A stretch of DNA of 64,000 bases from Piscicoccus intestinalis NBRC 104926 (lineage in GTDB: Bacteria > Actinomycetota > Actinomycetes > Actinomycetales > Dermatophilaceae): contig NZ_BCNQ01000012.1 in assembly GCF_001515525.1 (NCBI RefSeq), forward strand, positions 1 to 64,000, written 5' to 3'. Below, piece by piece: positions 51,054 through 59,270 of the stretch. Positions within the stretch are counted from its first letter, which is position 1, and each line of letters starts with the position of its first letter. A program made the translations under genes and the position numbers. The notes under the pieces are model-generated. The model worked only from the letters and a program-made list of their open reading frames with translations, was not told the DNA's origin and ran no database searches.

Positions 51054-52088
51054 ATGCGCATCGTCATCACCGGGGGACACGGGTTCGTCGGCACCGCGCT
51101 GTGGCGGGAGTTGGCCGCGTTGGGCACGTTCGGCTGGCCGGGGCCCGGCCGGCCTGGTGAGCCCGGCGAGCCCGGCGAGTCCGGCGCGATCGACGAGATC
51201 GTGCTGCTCGACCGGGCGTCGCGGCCGACTGCGCCAGCCACCGTTCCGGTGACGACACTCGAGGGCGACCTGACCGACACCCTCGTCCCGGCGTTCGAGC
51301 GGCCCGTCGACGTGCTGTTCCACCTGGCGTCGGCGGTGTCGGCCGAGTGCGAGGCCGACCTCGATCTCGGACTGGCGGTCAACCTCGAGGGCACCCGCGC
51401 GGCGCTGGAGGCCTGTCGCGCGCAGCGCGAGAGTGGCGGACCGCTCGTGCGGCTGGTGTTCTCGAGCAGCGTGGCGGTCTACGGGGCCGACGCGGCCCTG
51501 CCGATGCCGGATCCGGTCACCGAGGCCACCCTGCCGCTTCCCCAGTCCAGCTACGGCGCACAGAAACTCGCGTGCGAGGCGCTGATCGCCGACTACACCC
51601 GTCGCGGCCTGCTCGACGGGCGCGTGGCGCGGCTCATGACGGTGGCCGTGCGGCCGGGCGCGCCGAACAGGGCGGCCTCGGGGTTCGTCTCCGGGATCAT
51701 CCGCGAGCCCCTGGCCGGCGTCGACACGGTGTGCCCGGTGCGCCCCGACCTGCCGCTGGCGATCGCCTCGCCGCGCACGACGGTCGCCGGGCTGCTCGCG
51801 CTGGCGCAGGCCAGCCGCGGGCAAGGCCTCGGCCAACTCATCGGGCGGCTGCCGGTCAACCTGCCGGCGCTGACCGTCACCGTCGGCGAGATGCTCGACG
51901 CCCTGGAGCGCCACGGCGGCGCCGCGGCCCGCGCGCGGGTGACGATCGAGCCGGACCCGGCGATCGACGCCATCGTGCGCTCCTGGCCCAGCCGCTTCGA
52001 CAACGCCCGCGCCGCGGCCCTGGGCATCGCCCCCGACGCCGACATCGACGCTGTCGTGGCCCAATTCGTCGCCGATCACCTCGACTGA
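51054..52088 (+). CDS. denD: DenD-like NAD-dependent epimerase/dehydratase (D-erythronate dehydrogenase-like)
   Basis: 344-residue short-chain dehydrogenase. GGHGFVG (7-13) binds NAD; SSYGAQK gives Tyr167 and Lys171. VRPGAPNRAASGFVSGIIREPLAG and ASPRTTVAG match the DenD group, which oxidises D-erythronate. Residues 27-44 are a Gly-X-Y run (GRPGEPGEPGESG) not found in relatives as I remember them. ATG at 51054 has AAGGAGG upstream. Partner DenK/isomerase genes are not adjacent, so the substrate assignment is moderate. Confidence 0.72.
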   Translation: MRIVITGGHGFVGTALWRELAALGTFGWPGPGRPGEPGEPGESGAIDEIVLLDRASRPTAPATVPVTTLEGDLTDTLVPAFERPVDVLFHLASAVSAECEADLDLGLAVNLEGTRAALEACRAQRESGGPLVRLVFSSSVAVYGADAALPMPDPVTEATLPLPQSSYGAQKLACEALIADYTRRGLLDGRVARLMTVAVRPGAPNRAASGFVSGIIREPLAGVDTVCPVRPDLPLAIASPRTTVAGLLALAQASRGQGLGQLIGRLPVNLPALTVTVGEMLDALERHGGAAARARVTIEPDPAIDAIVRSWPSRFDNARAAALGIAPDADIDAVVAQFVADHLD

Positions 52089-52206
52089 GCCGCTGCGCAG
52101 CCCACCACGGCGAGCACCCCATCGGGACCGCGAAGCCATCCGCCGGGCGCCGGGTAGGCCGGCCGAGCCACCAACTCCACCCCGACGGGCCCCGGTCGAG
52201 ACGCCG

Positions 52207-52317
52207 AGACGAAGTTGGCATACATACTCGCTCCCGCCAGACCAAGGCAACCCTCTGACCTGCGGCTTTGTGACAGCACGGCCAGCGCAGACGCGAGTGT
52301 GTAAGCCAACTTCGTCT
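52207..52317. repeat. Family A inverted-repeat element, copy 3 (111 bp)
   Basis: Arms 52207-52230 and 52294-52317 pair at 22 of 24 positions. The interior has TGACCTGCGG at 52256-52265, the reverse complement of the copy 1/2 core, at the mirror-image offset: this copy is in opposite orientation to copy 2. Confidence 0.85.
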
Positions 52318-52448
52318 TGCCCGCCAAGACGGCAGGCGCGCGTCAGTCCCGCACTGCGAGCACGCCCTGCCGGGGGCGCGCGCCGTGGGCCGGGTGGGCC
52401 GGCCGAGCCACCCCAACTCCACCCCGACGGGCCCCGGTCGAGACACCG

Positions 52449-52559
52449 AGACGAAGTTGGCATACATACTCGCTCCCGCCGGACAACGACAACCCGCTGA
52501 CCTGCGGCTTTGTGACGGCACGGCCGGCGCAGACGCGAGTGTGTAAGCCAACTTCGTCT
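52449..52559. repeat. Family A inverted-repeat element, copy 4 (111 bp)
   Basis: Same arms and core as copy 3, exactly 242 bp further on; a few interior substitutions (e.g. CCAGACCAAGG versus CCGGACAACGA). Part of the tandem duplication. Confidence 0.85.
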
Positions 52560-52584
52560 TGCCCGCCAAAACGGCAGGCGCGCG

Positions 52585-53559
52585 TCAGTCCCGCACGGCG
52601 AGCACGACCTTGCCGGCGACGCGGCGCTGTTCGACGAGGCGCAGCGCATCGGCGGCCCGCTCCAGCGGAAGCACCTGCGCGAGCGGCGGATTCACGAGCC
52701 CTGCCGTGAACAGCTCGGCGACCCGACGCCACCAGTTGGCCGGCGCCTCGGGGTGGTGCGCCGCGTACTCGCCGGTGGCGACGCCGAGCACCCCGAGGTT
52801 GCCCAGCAGCAGCCGGTTGACCTTGACCTGCGGGATGTCCCCCGCGGTGAAGCCGAGCACGAGCACCCGCCCTTCTGGCGCCAGCGACCGCAGCGAATCG
52901 GTGAAGCGATCGCCGCCGACCGGATCGACGACCACGTCGACGCCCCGCCCGCCGGTGAGTTCCCTTGCCGCGTCCTTGAATCCCTCGGCGTCGGCGACAT
53001 CGTGGGCACCGGCCTCGCGGGCCGGGCCGCCGCGGCGGTCGGCCTCGGCCACGACCGCGATGACCCGTGCGCCGTCGGCCGCCGCCACCTGAACGCACGC
53101 GGTGCCGAGGCCGCCGGAGGCCCCGTGCGCGAGCACCGTCTCCCCCGCCCGCAGCGCCCCGCGGTGCTCGAGCGCGAAGACCGCGGTCAAGTAGTTGAGG
53201 GTGACCGCGGCGGCGACGTCGAACGACATCCCCGGCGGCATCGGGAACACGTTGACGGCCGGGCAGGCCACCTGCTCGGCGTACCCGCCGTGCCAGCACA
53301 GCGCCGCGACCCGATCACCGGCGGCCACCCCCGACCCGTCCGGCGCCGACACCACGACGCCCGCCGCCTCCATGCCCGGCGCGAACGGCAGCTCCGGCCG
53401 CCGCTGGTACAGGCCCCGCGTCATGAGCAGGTCGGGAAAGGCGACCCCGGCCCGGTGCACGTCGATGAGCACCTCGTCGCCCCCGGGCACCGGAGCCGGT
53501 AGCTCACCGGCGGCGAGCGCCGCCAGGCCCTCCAGCCGATCGACCACCATCGCACGCAT
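52585..53559 (-). CDS. NADPH:quinone oxidoreductase family (medium-chain dehydrogenase)
   Basis: 324-residue zinc-free MDR protein: VAFPDLLMTRGLYQRRPELPFAPGMEAAGVV in the catalytic domain, AHGASGGLGTACVQVAAADGARVIAVVAE in the nucleotide-binding domain (GxxGxxG). It reduces quinones or enones with NADPH. GGAG precedes ATG at 53559. Its 3' terminal about 20-30 bp are duplicated downstream at 52342 and, decayed, near 52100. Confidence 0.9.
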   Translation of the reverse strand: MRAMVVDRLEGLAALAAGELPAPVPGGDEVLIDVHRAGVAFPDLLMTRGLYQRRPELPFAPGMEAAGVVVSAPDGSGVAAGDRVAALCWHGGYAEQVACPAVNVFPMPPGMSFDVAAAVTLNYLTAVFALEHRGALRAGETVLAHGASGGLGTACVQVAAADGARVIAVVAEADRRGGPAREAGAHDVADAEGFKDAARELTGGRGVDVVVDPVGGDRFTDSLRSLAPEGRVLVLGFTAGDIPQVKVNRLLLGNLGVLGVATGEYAAHHPEAPANWWRRVAELFTAGLVNPPLAQVLPLERAADALRLVEQRRVAGKVVLAVRD

Positions 53560-53672
53560 CGAACCACTCCGCCCGAATCATCCGAACACCGTCGAGGCTC
53601 GAACCTAGCGCGATGCCCTCGCAGGGTGCTGGGTTCGCCCGCGTCGCGAAGGCACCGCGGGGCAACTGTCGC

Positions 53673-56600
53673 TCAGATGTCGTAGACGAGGGAGTCGGCG
53701 TCGGCGGGCGGACCCTGCGGCAGGGAGCGGTCGACGCCCTCGGTGTCGACCCAGATCGGGGAGGTCCAGGCCATCTCACCGTCGACGAGGATGAGCCGGG
53801 CGTAGAGGAACGACGAGGCGCTCGGCGGCGCGTCGTCGGTCCAGGCGGCGTCGAGGCTTGTGACGCCGAGGGATTCGAGGGCGCCGACGCTGGGTTGGAG
53901 CCGCAGGCGGCCGCCTGTTCCCTCGCTGACCTGGCGGCCGGGCGCGTGGGTCACGTCGTCGTCGGGGAGGTCGAGTTCGACGTCGCCGCGCGCGAGCCGG
54001 TCGACCAGCCGGCCGAGCGGACCGCTGACGTCGCGGCCGTTGGTCCGCACGCGCACGCTCGCGTCGCGGGGCCCGACGACGCTGACCTCCACGCAGCCGC
54101 GCTGGGCGCCGTAGGGCTCCCCGAAGCTGAACGTCCGGTGGCTCCACCGCACACTCTTGTGTGAGATGGAATCGACCTCGGGGCCCACGAATTCGGGCAC
54201 GACGAGGCGGGCGCCACCGCTCACGGTCAGCCGGCCGTCCCAGGTGGTGGTCATGTCGGCCTCACCCCACTCGACGCGGAAGTCGGCGCGCACCCACCCC
54301 TCGGGCAGGTCCGCGGCTCCCCCGCGCACGCTGTTCACGACCTGCCCGTCGCGAACGAGATCGAGCCGCGCGATGGGCGCATAGGCCTGCGCGTGCACCC
54401 GATAGGTGCGGCGCGCCCCGGACGGCAGCGTGAGTTCGGAGCCCATCAGATGGTCGTCGAGGCGCAGGTCGAGCACGACGTCGCGGGTGGTGGCCGCGAA
54501 CGTGCGCCGGTTCCAGAGGCCGTCGAAGACGTCGGCCCGACTCAGGCTCCGCGCGAACACCCCGACGTAGCTGGCGCCGTGCCCGTGATCGGAGGAGGCG
54601 ATGAGCCCGAACCGGTGCCCGCGCATGAGCCCGTCGAGAGTGAAGGTGCCCGCGGCGGTGCCGTCGCTGTACTGCCGGAAGCAGTTGATCGACTCATAGT
54701 TGCCGCGGCAGGCCTGGAAGACCTCGACGAGGCGGCTGTAGCGCGGGTCGTGAAAGTCCCAGTCGTTGTAGACCATCGCGGAGCCGGGGTGGTGCGGGAT
54801 CGTGATCGCCGGAAAGCGCGGGTGCGCCGCGAGGCCCTCCCAGAGCCCGGCCGGGTCGTCGGTGCCGTCGGCGAAGGCGGAGAAGATCGGGGCGCCGCGC
54901 TCGACGTCGCCGTAGATGACGTTCTGGTGCCCGCGGGCGGCGGAGGTCCACTCGAAGCCGTAGAGCGGCACGAACCGGCCCGGCACGTGCAGCAGGTCGG
55001 CGATCTTCTGGATGCTCCACCACTGGTAGGCGGTGGAGTTCTCGGCATGGTCGGTGACGGCCCAGAAGTCGTATTCGCAGACGTCCCAGGCGTACCGGTA
55101 GAAGTCCTCGAGGGAGGGCTCGTCGCCGGCGGTGCACCGGCTGACGAGGGAGTGCCGGTGCAGATCCCCCCAGAACAGTGTGTAATCGCCGTCGGCGGTC
55201 TGCGCGGTGTAGCGCTCGCGGGCCACGCCGCCGGAGGCACCCCCAGGGGCACCGGCCCAGCGGCGGGATTCGACGCGGCCGGCGGAGACGACCTCGGAGC
55301 CGACGACGACGGTGGCGCGAGGCGGGCAGGCGGGGCCGACGGAGGCGACGCGCGCGGTGACGACCTGACCGGCTCCGTGCACGCCGTGCCAGATGACCGA
55401 GCCGTGGTGGTCGGCGAGGTAGGGGCATTCGCGGCCGCCGAAGCCCTCGGTCCAGTGCAGGGCGCGTTCGAGACGGCCGTCGCCCTGGGTGGCGATGACG
55501 ACCCCCTCGCCGCTGACGGCGACCGACGGCTCCTCGAGGGTGGCGTCGGTGCCGGTGAAGGTGATCGGCGGTTCCCAGCCGTTCGGCCCGAGCACCTGGG
55601 CGGCGGCCTCCCAGTAGTAGGTCATGAGGGGCAGCTGGCGGTGCACGCGGTAGGCGACGACGAGTCCGCCGTCGGGGGTGGCGGCGAGGCGCGGCATGGC
55701 GGAGGGGACGACGTTGAGGGCGGGCGCGAGGTCGCCGGGGGCCTCGCGCAGCCGCACGCGGCGGCCCTGGTCGGCGGTGTCGTCGATGGCGACGACGCGG
55801 AAGGAGGCGGTGACCTCGGGCAGCAGTTCGGGCGGCACGGAGGCGCCGGGGGCGCGCATGCCGTCCTGGGAGGCGGTGGTGTCGGCGGCGGTGCCGGGCC
55901 GGCGCTTGAGGCGGGTGGGGCCGCTGGCGCCGTGACCGGTGACGGTGATGACGTCGAAGGCGCACCACAGGCGTCCGTCGGTGGTGCTGGCGAGGCTGGG
56001 GTGCAGGGCGTAGTCGGTGCCGCCGGTGATGACGTGCACGGGGCCGAGGCGTTCTGTACCGCGGCGGGCGCCGATGCGGTGTCGGACGGCGACGGCGTAA
56101 CGGCCGTCGATGTATTCGGCCCAGGAGTAGGCGGATCCGTTGGGGGTGGAGGCGACGGCCGGGTCCCAGACGTTGCCGTCGACACCCTCGCTGACGAGCA
56201 CGGACTCGCCCCAGGCGGGATCGTGGCCGGGTCGGTCGTCGGGGTGCAGGCGTCGGGCGTAGATGCCGAACCGGCCCGGATCGCGGGGTTGTTCGTCACC
56301 GTTCTCGTCGGCGTGATCACTGTCGGGGTCGGTGCGGGGCAGGCGGCCCTGCCAGACGACCTCGATGACGCCGTCGGAGTGGGTGATGACCTCCTGGTTG
56401 AAGGAGGGGCCGTCGCTGGTGCTGACGCGCTGCGCGGGCGACCAGCCCTCGGATCCGCGGTGGGTTGCCCAGACGGCGACGTCGTGGCCGTCGCGGCGGC
56501 CGAAGAACACCCACGGGACGCCGTGGGCGCCGAACGCGGCGGTGGGCCGGAAGACGTCGGCGAGATCGGGGAGGACCGACTCGGATTCGCCCGGGGAGCC

Positions 56601-57119
56601 GGGGCCGTCGAGTCGTGCGACGAGCCGGTCGCCCTCGCCCTCGACCCACTCGATCCACGCGATGAGGGTGCCGGCGGTGGGGCTGGTGGCGATGCTCGGC
56701 CGGGCGGCGTGGCTGCTCGGCACGGAGACGGCGGCGCCGCGGGCGTGCCCGGGCAGCGGGGCGGCCTGCTCGAGAACGCGCTCGGCGAGGGCGATCTGGG
56801 CGGGGATGTGACCGGCTCCCTCGTCGACCCACATGTAGCGCAGCGGATCGGGGTCGAGGCTGGCGACGGTGGCGGAGGTGTCGAGGCAGGCGTCGATGGC
56901 GTCGGCGAGGCGGTGGTTGAAGGCGAGCACGAGTTCGAGGTCGGCACGCTGCTGGGGGGTGTAGTCGCCGGTGTGGTGGTCGGCGGAGCAGCCGTGCGCG
57001 TGGCCGTGATGCCCGTGCCCGTGTGAGTGGCCGTGCGAGTGGCCGTGCGAGTGGCCGAAGGTGTGCCCGGCGTGGCTGTTCCCAGCGGGGCCGTGGTCGT
57101 CGTGCGTGTGCTCGCTCAT
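53673..57119 (-). CDS. Large His-rich, propeller-like, DUF3604 (PHP-type metallophosphoesterase) protein
   Basis: 1148 residues. N-terminus (1-50) is a His-rich metal-binding run with five GHSH/GHGH-type repeats. Residues about 130-640 carry six spaced motifs of form PSxA-TxDG-xxxxAW (near 141, 240, 320, 373, 475, 530), suggesting a beta-propeller. From 645 the DUF3604 domain begins: LFWGDLHRHS (His654, His656), AVTDHAE (Asp690, His691), IPHHPGS (His776, His777) and SSDHGHG (Asp844, His845, His847), a full PHP-type metal site. No signal peptide, so the protein should act in the cytoplasm. ATG at 57119 has GGGAGG upstream. Reaction unknown; hydrolysis of a phosphoester is the family expectation. 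Confidence 0.85.
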   Translation of the reverse strand: MSEHTHDDHGPAGNSHAGHTFGHSHGHSHGHSHGHGHHGHAHGCSADHHTGDYTPQQRADLELVLAFNHRLADAIDACLDTSATVASLDPDPLRYMWVDEGAGHIPAQIALAERVLEQAAPLPGHARGAAVSVPSSHAARPSIATSPTAGTLIAWIEWVEGEGDRLVARLDGPGSPGESESVLPDLADVFRPTAAFGAHGVPWVFFGRRDGHDVAVWATHRGSEGWSPAQRVSTSDGPSFNQEVITHSDGVIEVVWQGRLPRTDPDSDHADENGDEQPRDPGRFGIYARRLHPDDRPGHDPAWGESVLVSEGVDGNVWDPAVASTPNGSAYSWAEYIDGRYAVAVRHRIGARRGTERLGPVHVITGGTDYALHPSLASTTDGRLWCAFDVITVTGHGASGPTRLKRRPGTAADTTASQDGMRAPGASVPPELLPEVTASFRVVAIDDTADQGRRVRLREAPGDLAPALNVVPSAMPRLAATPDGGLVVAYRVHRQLPLMTYYWEAAAQVLGPNGWEPPITFTGTDATLEEPSVAVSGEGVVIATQGDGRLERALHWTEGFGGRECPYLADHHGSVIWHGVHGAGQVVTARVASVGPACPPRATVVVGSEVVSAGRVESRRWAGAPGGASGGVARERYTAQTADGDYTLFWGDLHRHSLVSRCTAGDEPSLEDFYRYAWDVCEYDFWAVTDHAENSTAYQWWSIQKIADLLHVPGRFVPLYGFEWTSAARGHQNVIYGDVERGAPIFSAFADGTDDPAGLWEGLAAHPRFPAITIPHHPGSAMVYNDWDFHDPRYSRLVEVFQACRGNYESINCFRQYSDGTAAGTFTLDGLMRGHRFGLIASSDHGHGASYVGVFARSLSRADVFDGLWNRRTFAATTRDVVLDLRLDDHLMGSELTLPSGARRTYRVHAQAYAPIARLDLVRDGQVVNSVRGGAADLPEGWVRADFRVEWGEADMTTTWDGRLTVSGGARLVVPEFVGPEVDSISHKSVRWSHRTFSFGEPYGAQRGCVEVSVVGPRDASVRVRTNGRDVSGPLGRLVDRLARGDVELDLPDDDVTHAPGRQVSEGTGGRLRLQPSVGALESLGVTSLDAAWTDDAPPSASSFLYARLILVDGEMAWTSPIWVDTEGVDRSLPQGPPADADSLVYDI

Positions 57120-57229
57120 CGAACCTCCCGTGACCCGCGGCCTCGCGCCGACGGGTCGGCCACGATCATGGCAGGCGCCTCGAGCGTCACGGACGCGGCC
57201 TGCTCAGCCTCCGCGGGCGGCCACGCGGT

Positions 57230-58852
57230 TTAGAAGGGCGGGGGTTCAAGCTGCTGAGCCAGCGGGGAGCCGGTGGCGGCGTGGCTCGCTCGTTCGGCGG
57301 TGAGTTCGTCTCGGAGGCGGGTGATCTCGTCGCGGAGACGGTTGAGTTCGCGGGGGTGGTTGACGGCGTCGTAGTCGATGGCCTGGAGGTCCGCGGCGTC
57401 GATAAGGACCTTGCGCGCAGGCCGGTCCCCGGGGTGTGCTTCCTCGGCACGTTCGGGGACGGAGGCGGCCGATTCGTCGCCGCGGTCGTCGACGTGGAGT
57501 CCGAATTCGCGGTAGTCCATCGGGAACGTCGGGTAGACCCGCCCGTCGGGTAGCCGCCATTCGACGACGCCGTCGGGGGTGATCCGGGCGGCCCAGTGCC
57601 GTCGGGTCTTCTTCGCGTGATGTCGTTCGCACCCGTCCGCGATGGTGTCGCCCCGGGTCGTGCCGCCGTCACGCACTTCGACGACGTGGTCGAGCTGGCA
57701 CCGCGCCGCCGGTATGGCGCACCCGGGCGCCCGGCAGACCCCGTCACGGTCGCGCACGGCGCGGGCCATCCGCGGCGGCGGCGCATACGACTTGGCGACC
57801 TGTGCCATCGCGTACCCGGTCAGCGGGTCGGCCACCAGCCGCTGCCACGTCGACCCGGCCGCGAACGCCACCTCCCGCACGGTGTCAGCGTCGACGGCGA
57901 CACCCTCGACCGTCCCCGGCTCCTGGTTGAGCCCGGCCAGGGAAGCGAGAGACACGACAACCGAGACCTTCGCGGCCGGCCACCCGCCTTCGCCGGGGTG
58001 GTCCACGGCGGTGGGGGCGTCGGCGTGCGGCTGCCCGAACAGCAGCAGGTCCAACGCAACGTCGGAGCGCAGCTGCGCCAAGGTGCGCGGGTCACCGCCG
58101 GCGCGGGTCGCGCGGGCGATCGCGTCGACCCGGCGGAACGCTCCCAGGCAGCGGGCGTCCGCGCCGCTGACTCCGAACGAAGCCGAACCGTCGTCGTCCA
58201 CCGTGACCCAGGTGTCCCGCTGCCGCACCGCCCGCGCCCGCCGGGCGCGCGTGTTGACGTGCTTGACCATCTCCCGGCGCTTCTTCCGACAGAACGCCCC
58301 CTGCCCCAACGGAGCACCCGTCGCCGCGGACTTCTCGGCCGCATACTCGAGCACCGCGTCGCACACCTTCTGGCCCGCCTCCGCCGTGACCTCGGGCGCG
58401 TCGAGTTCGCGCACCAACGCACACCCTTGGCCGAAAGTGATCGCCCGCGCGGCGACCGCTTCCTTGATCGGCGCGGCGACCGACTCCGGCGCCACCCCGA
58501 GCGCGACCCGACCGTGCCACACACCGGCCGGCCCACCAAGGGTCGCGACCGCGGTGTCGACGATGCAGGCGCGGGCCTCGTCCAACAACACCCCTGCCGA
58601 CTTGCGATACCGACGCGCCAACCGGCCCCGGTCGATCTGTTCGTTCTGCACCGCCAGGTCCGCGGCCGCCTGGGCCTGCGCCAACTCGCCCGCGGCATCC
58701 GAGGCCTGCACATCAAGCTCGTCATACGCCTGCGAAATCTCCCGCAACCGCACCCACCCGCCATTCTCGGGCTGGTCACGCAAATCCCGCGCAGCCGTAA
58801 TCAACCGAGAGATCGCCGCACCATCAGACCGCGGAACCGCCCCCTCAGACAT
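57230..58852 (-). CDS. HNH endonuclease of the 13E12/DUF222 family
   Basis: 540 residues. An N-terminal helical DUF222 domain, including AELAQAQAAADLAVQNEQIDRGRLARRYRK-like helices, then an HNH nuclease (about 365-415): VCRAPGCAIPAARCQLDHVVEVRDGG...CERHHAKKT, with paired Cys and the DH/HH residues. It ends with a short coiled coil (LNRLRDEITRLRDELTAER). The family corresponds to the M. tuberculosis 13E12 repeat, found in many copies per genome and serving as the attachment site of phage phiRv1. ATG at 58852 has AAAGGGG upstream. Only one copy is in this window. Confidence 0.88.
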   Translation of the reverse strand: MSEGAVPRSDGAAISRLITAARDLRDQPENGGWVRLREISQAYDELDVQASDAAGELAQAQAAADLAVQNEQIDRGRLARRYRKSAGVLLDEARACIVDTAVATLGGPAGVWHGRVALGVAPESVAAPIKEAVAARAITFGQGCALVRELDAPEVTAEAGQKVCDAVLEYAAEKSAATGAPLGQGAFCRKKRREMVKHVNTRARRARAVRQRDTWVTVDDDGSASFGVSGADARCLGAFRRVDAIARATRAGGDPRTLAQLRSDVALDLLLFGQPHADAPTAVDHPGEGGWPAAKVSVVVSLASLAGLNQEPGTVEGVAVDADTVREVAFAAGSTWQRLVADPLTGYAMAQVAKSYAPPPRMARAVRDRDGVCRAPGCAIPAARCQLDHVVEVRDGGTTRGDTIADGCERHHAKKTRRHWAARITPDGVVEWRLPDGRVYPTFPMDYREFGLHVDDRGDESAASVPERAEEAHPGDRPARKVLIDAADLQAIDYDAVNHPRELNRLRDEITRLRDELTAERASHAATGSPLAQQLEPPPF

Positions 58853-59270
58853 CACGCGACCCCTTTCCCAATGAGCGAAGTCGAGTTCGATCAACAGTTC
58901 GATTCTAGCATGATAGACAGCAGAAAGCTAGCGTCCACGAAACCGGCGAGCACATCCCTCGGCGTCCTGGGCAGCGGCCAGTCGAGCGAATAAGAAGACC
59001 CTGAATAGGGGCGCACAATACGGGTTAAAAACCCCGGGAAATCTCACCCAGTGAACGGTTTCAGGCAGCGACGAGGAATCTGGCGCAACATAACGCGGCT
59101 CGGCCGGCCGAGCCGGAAGTCGTGCCTGGGCGTCGCCGATGAAGGCCGCTGTCGCGATGTCGCGAGTCATCTGGGCCGAAGCCCATGACGACAGGCAGCG
59201 CGTGAACGCACGACCTTCCAGGCCCTGGAGTCGGAGGCCCCCACGAAGCCGGCGACCTACCCGGCCGACC
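58853..59270. other. Intergenic region upstream of the HNH gene and downstream of the ABC operon
   Basis: Lower G+C than the neighbours near 58900-59060. It includes GGGTTAAAAACCC (59022-59034), a short palindrome. A frame at 58928-59455 overlaps the ATPase and is not supported as a gene. The HNH promoter should lie here. Confidence 0.5.

Larger units (their letters stand above)
52100..52583. repeat. Two-unit tandem duplication of 242 bp containing family A copies
   Basis: Units about 52100-52341 and 52342-52583 align over most of their length. Each begins with a copy of the 3' end of the quinone reductase gene (GTCAGTCCCGCAC... at 52342 and real copy at 52584; the first unit's is decayed) and carries a family A element. 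The gap 52089-52584 therefore holds no gene. Confidence 0.85.

Noticed and set aside
52343-53299. Alternative - strand frame ending at 52343 overlapping the quinone reductase
   Set aside because: It only appears because the 3' end of the real gene is duplicated at 52342; the reductase frame 52585-53559 has the complete fold.
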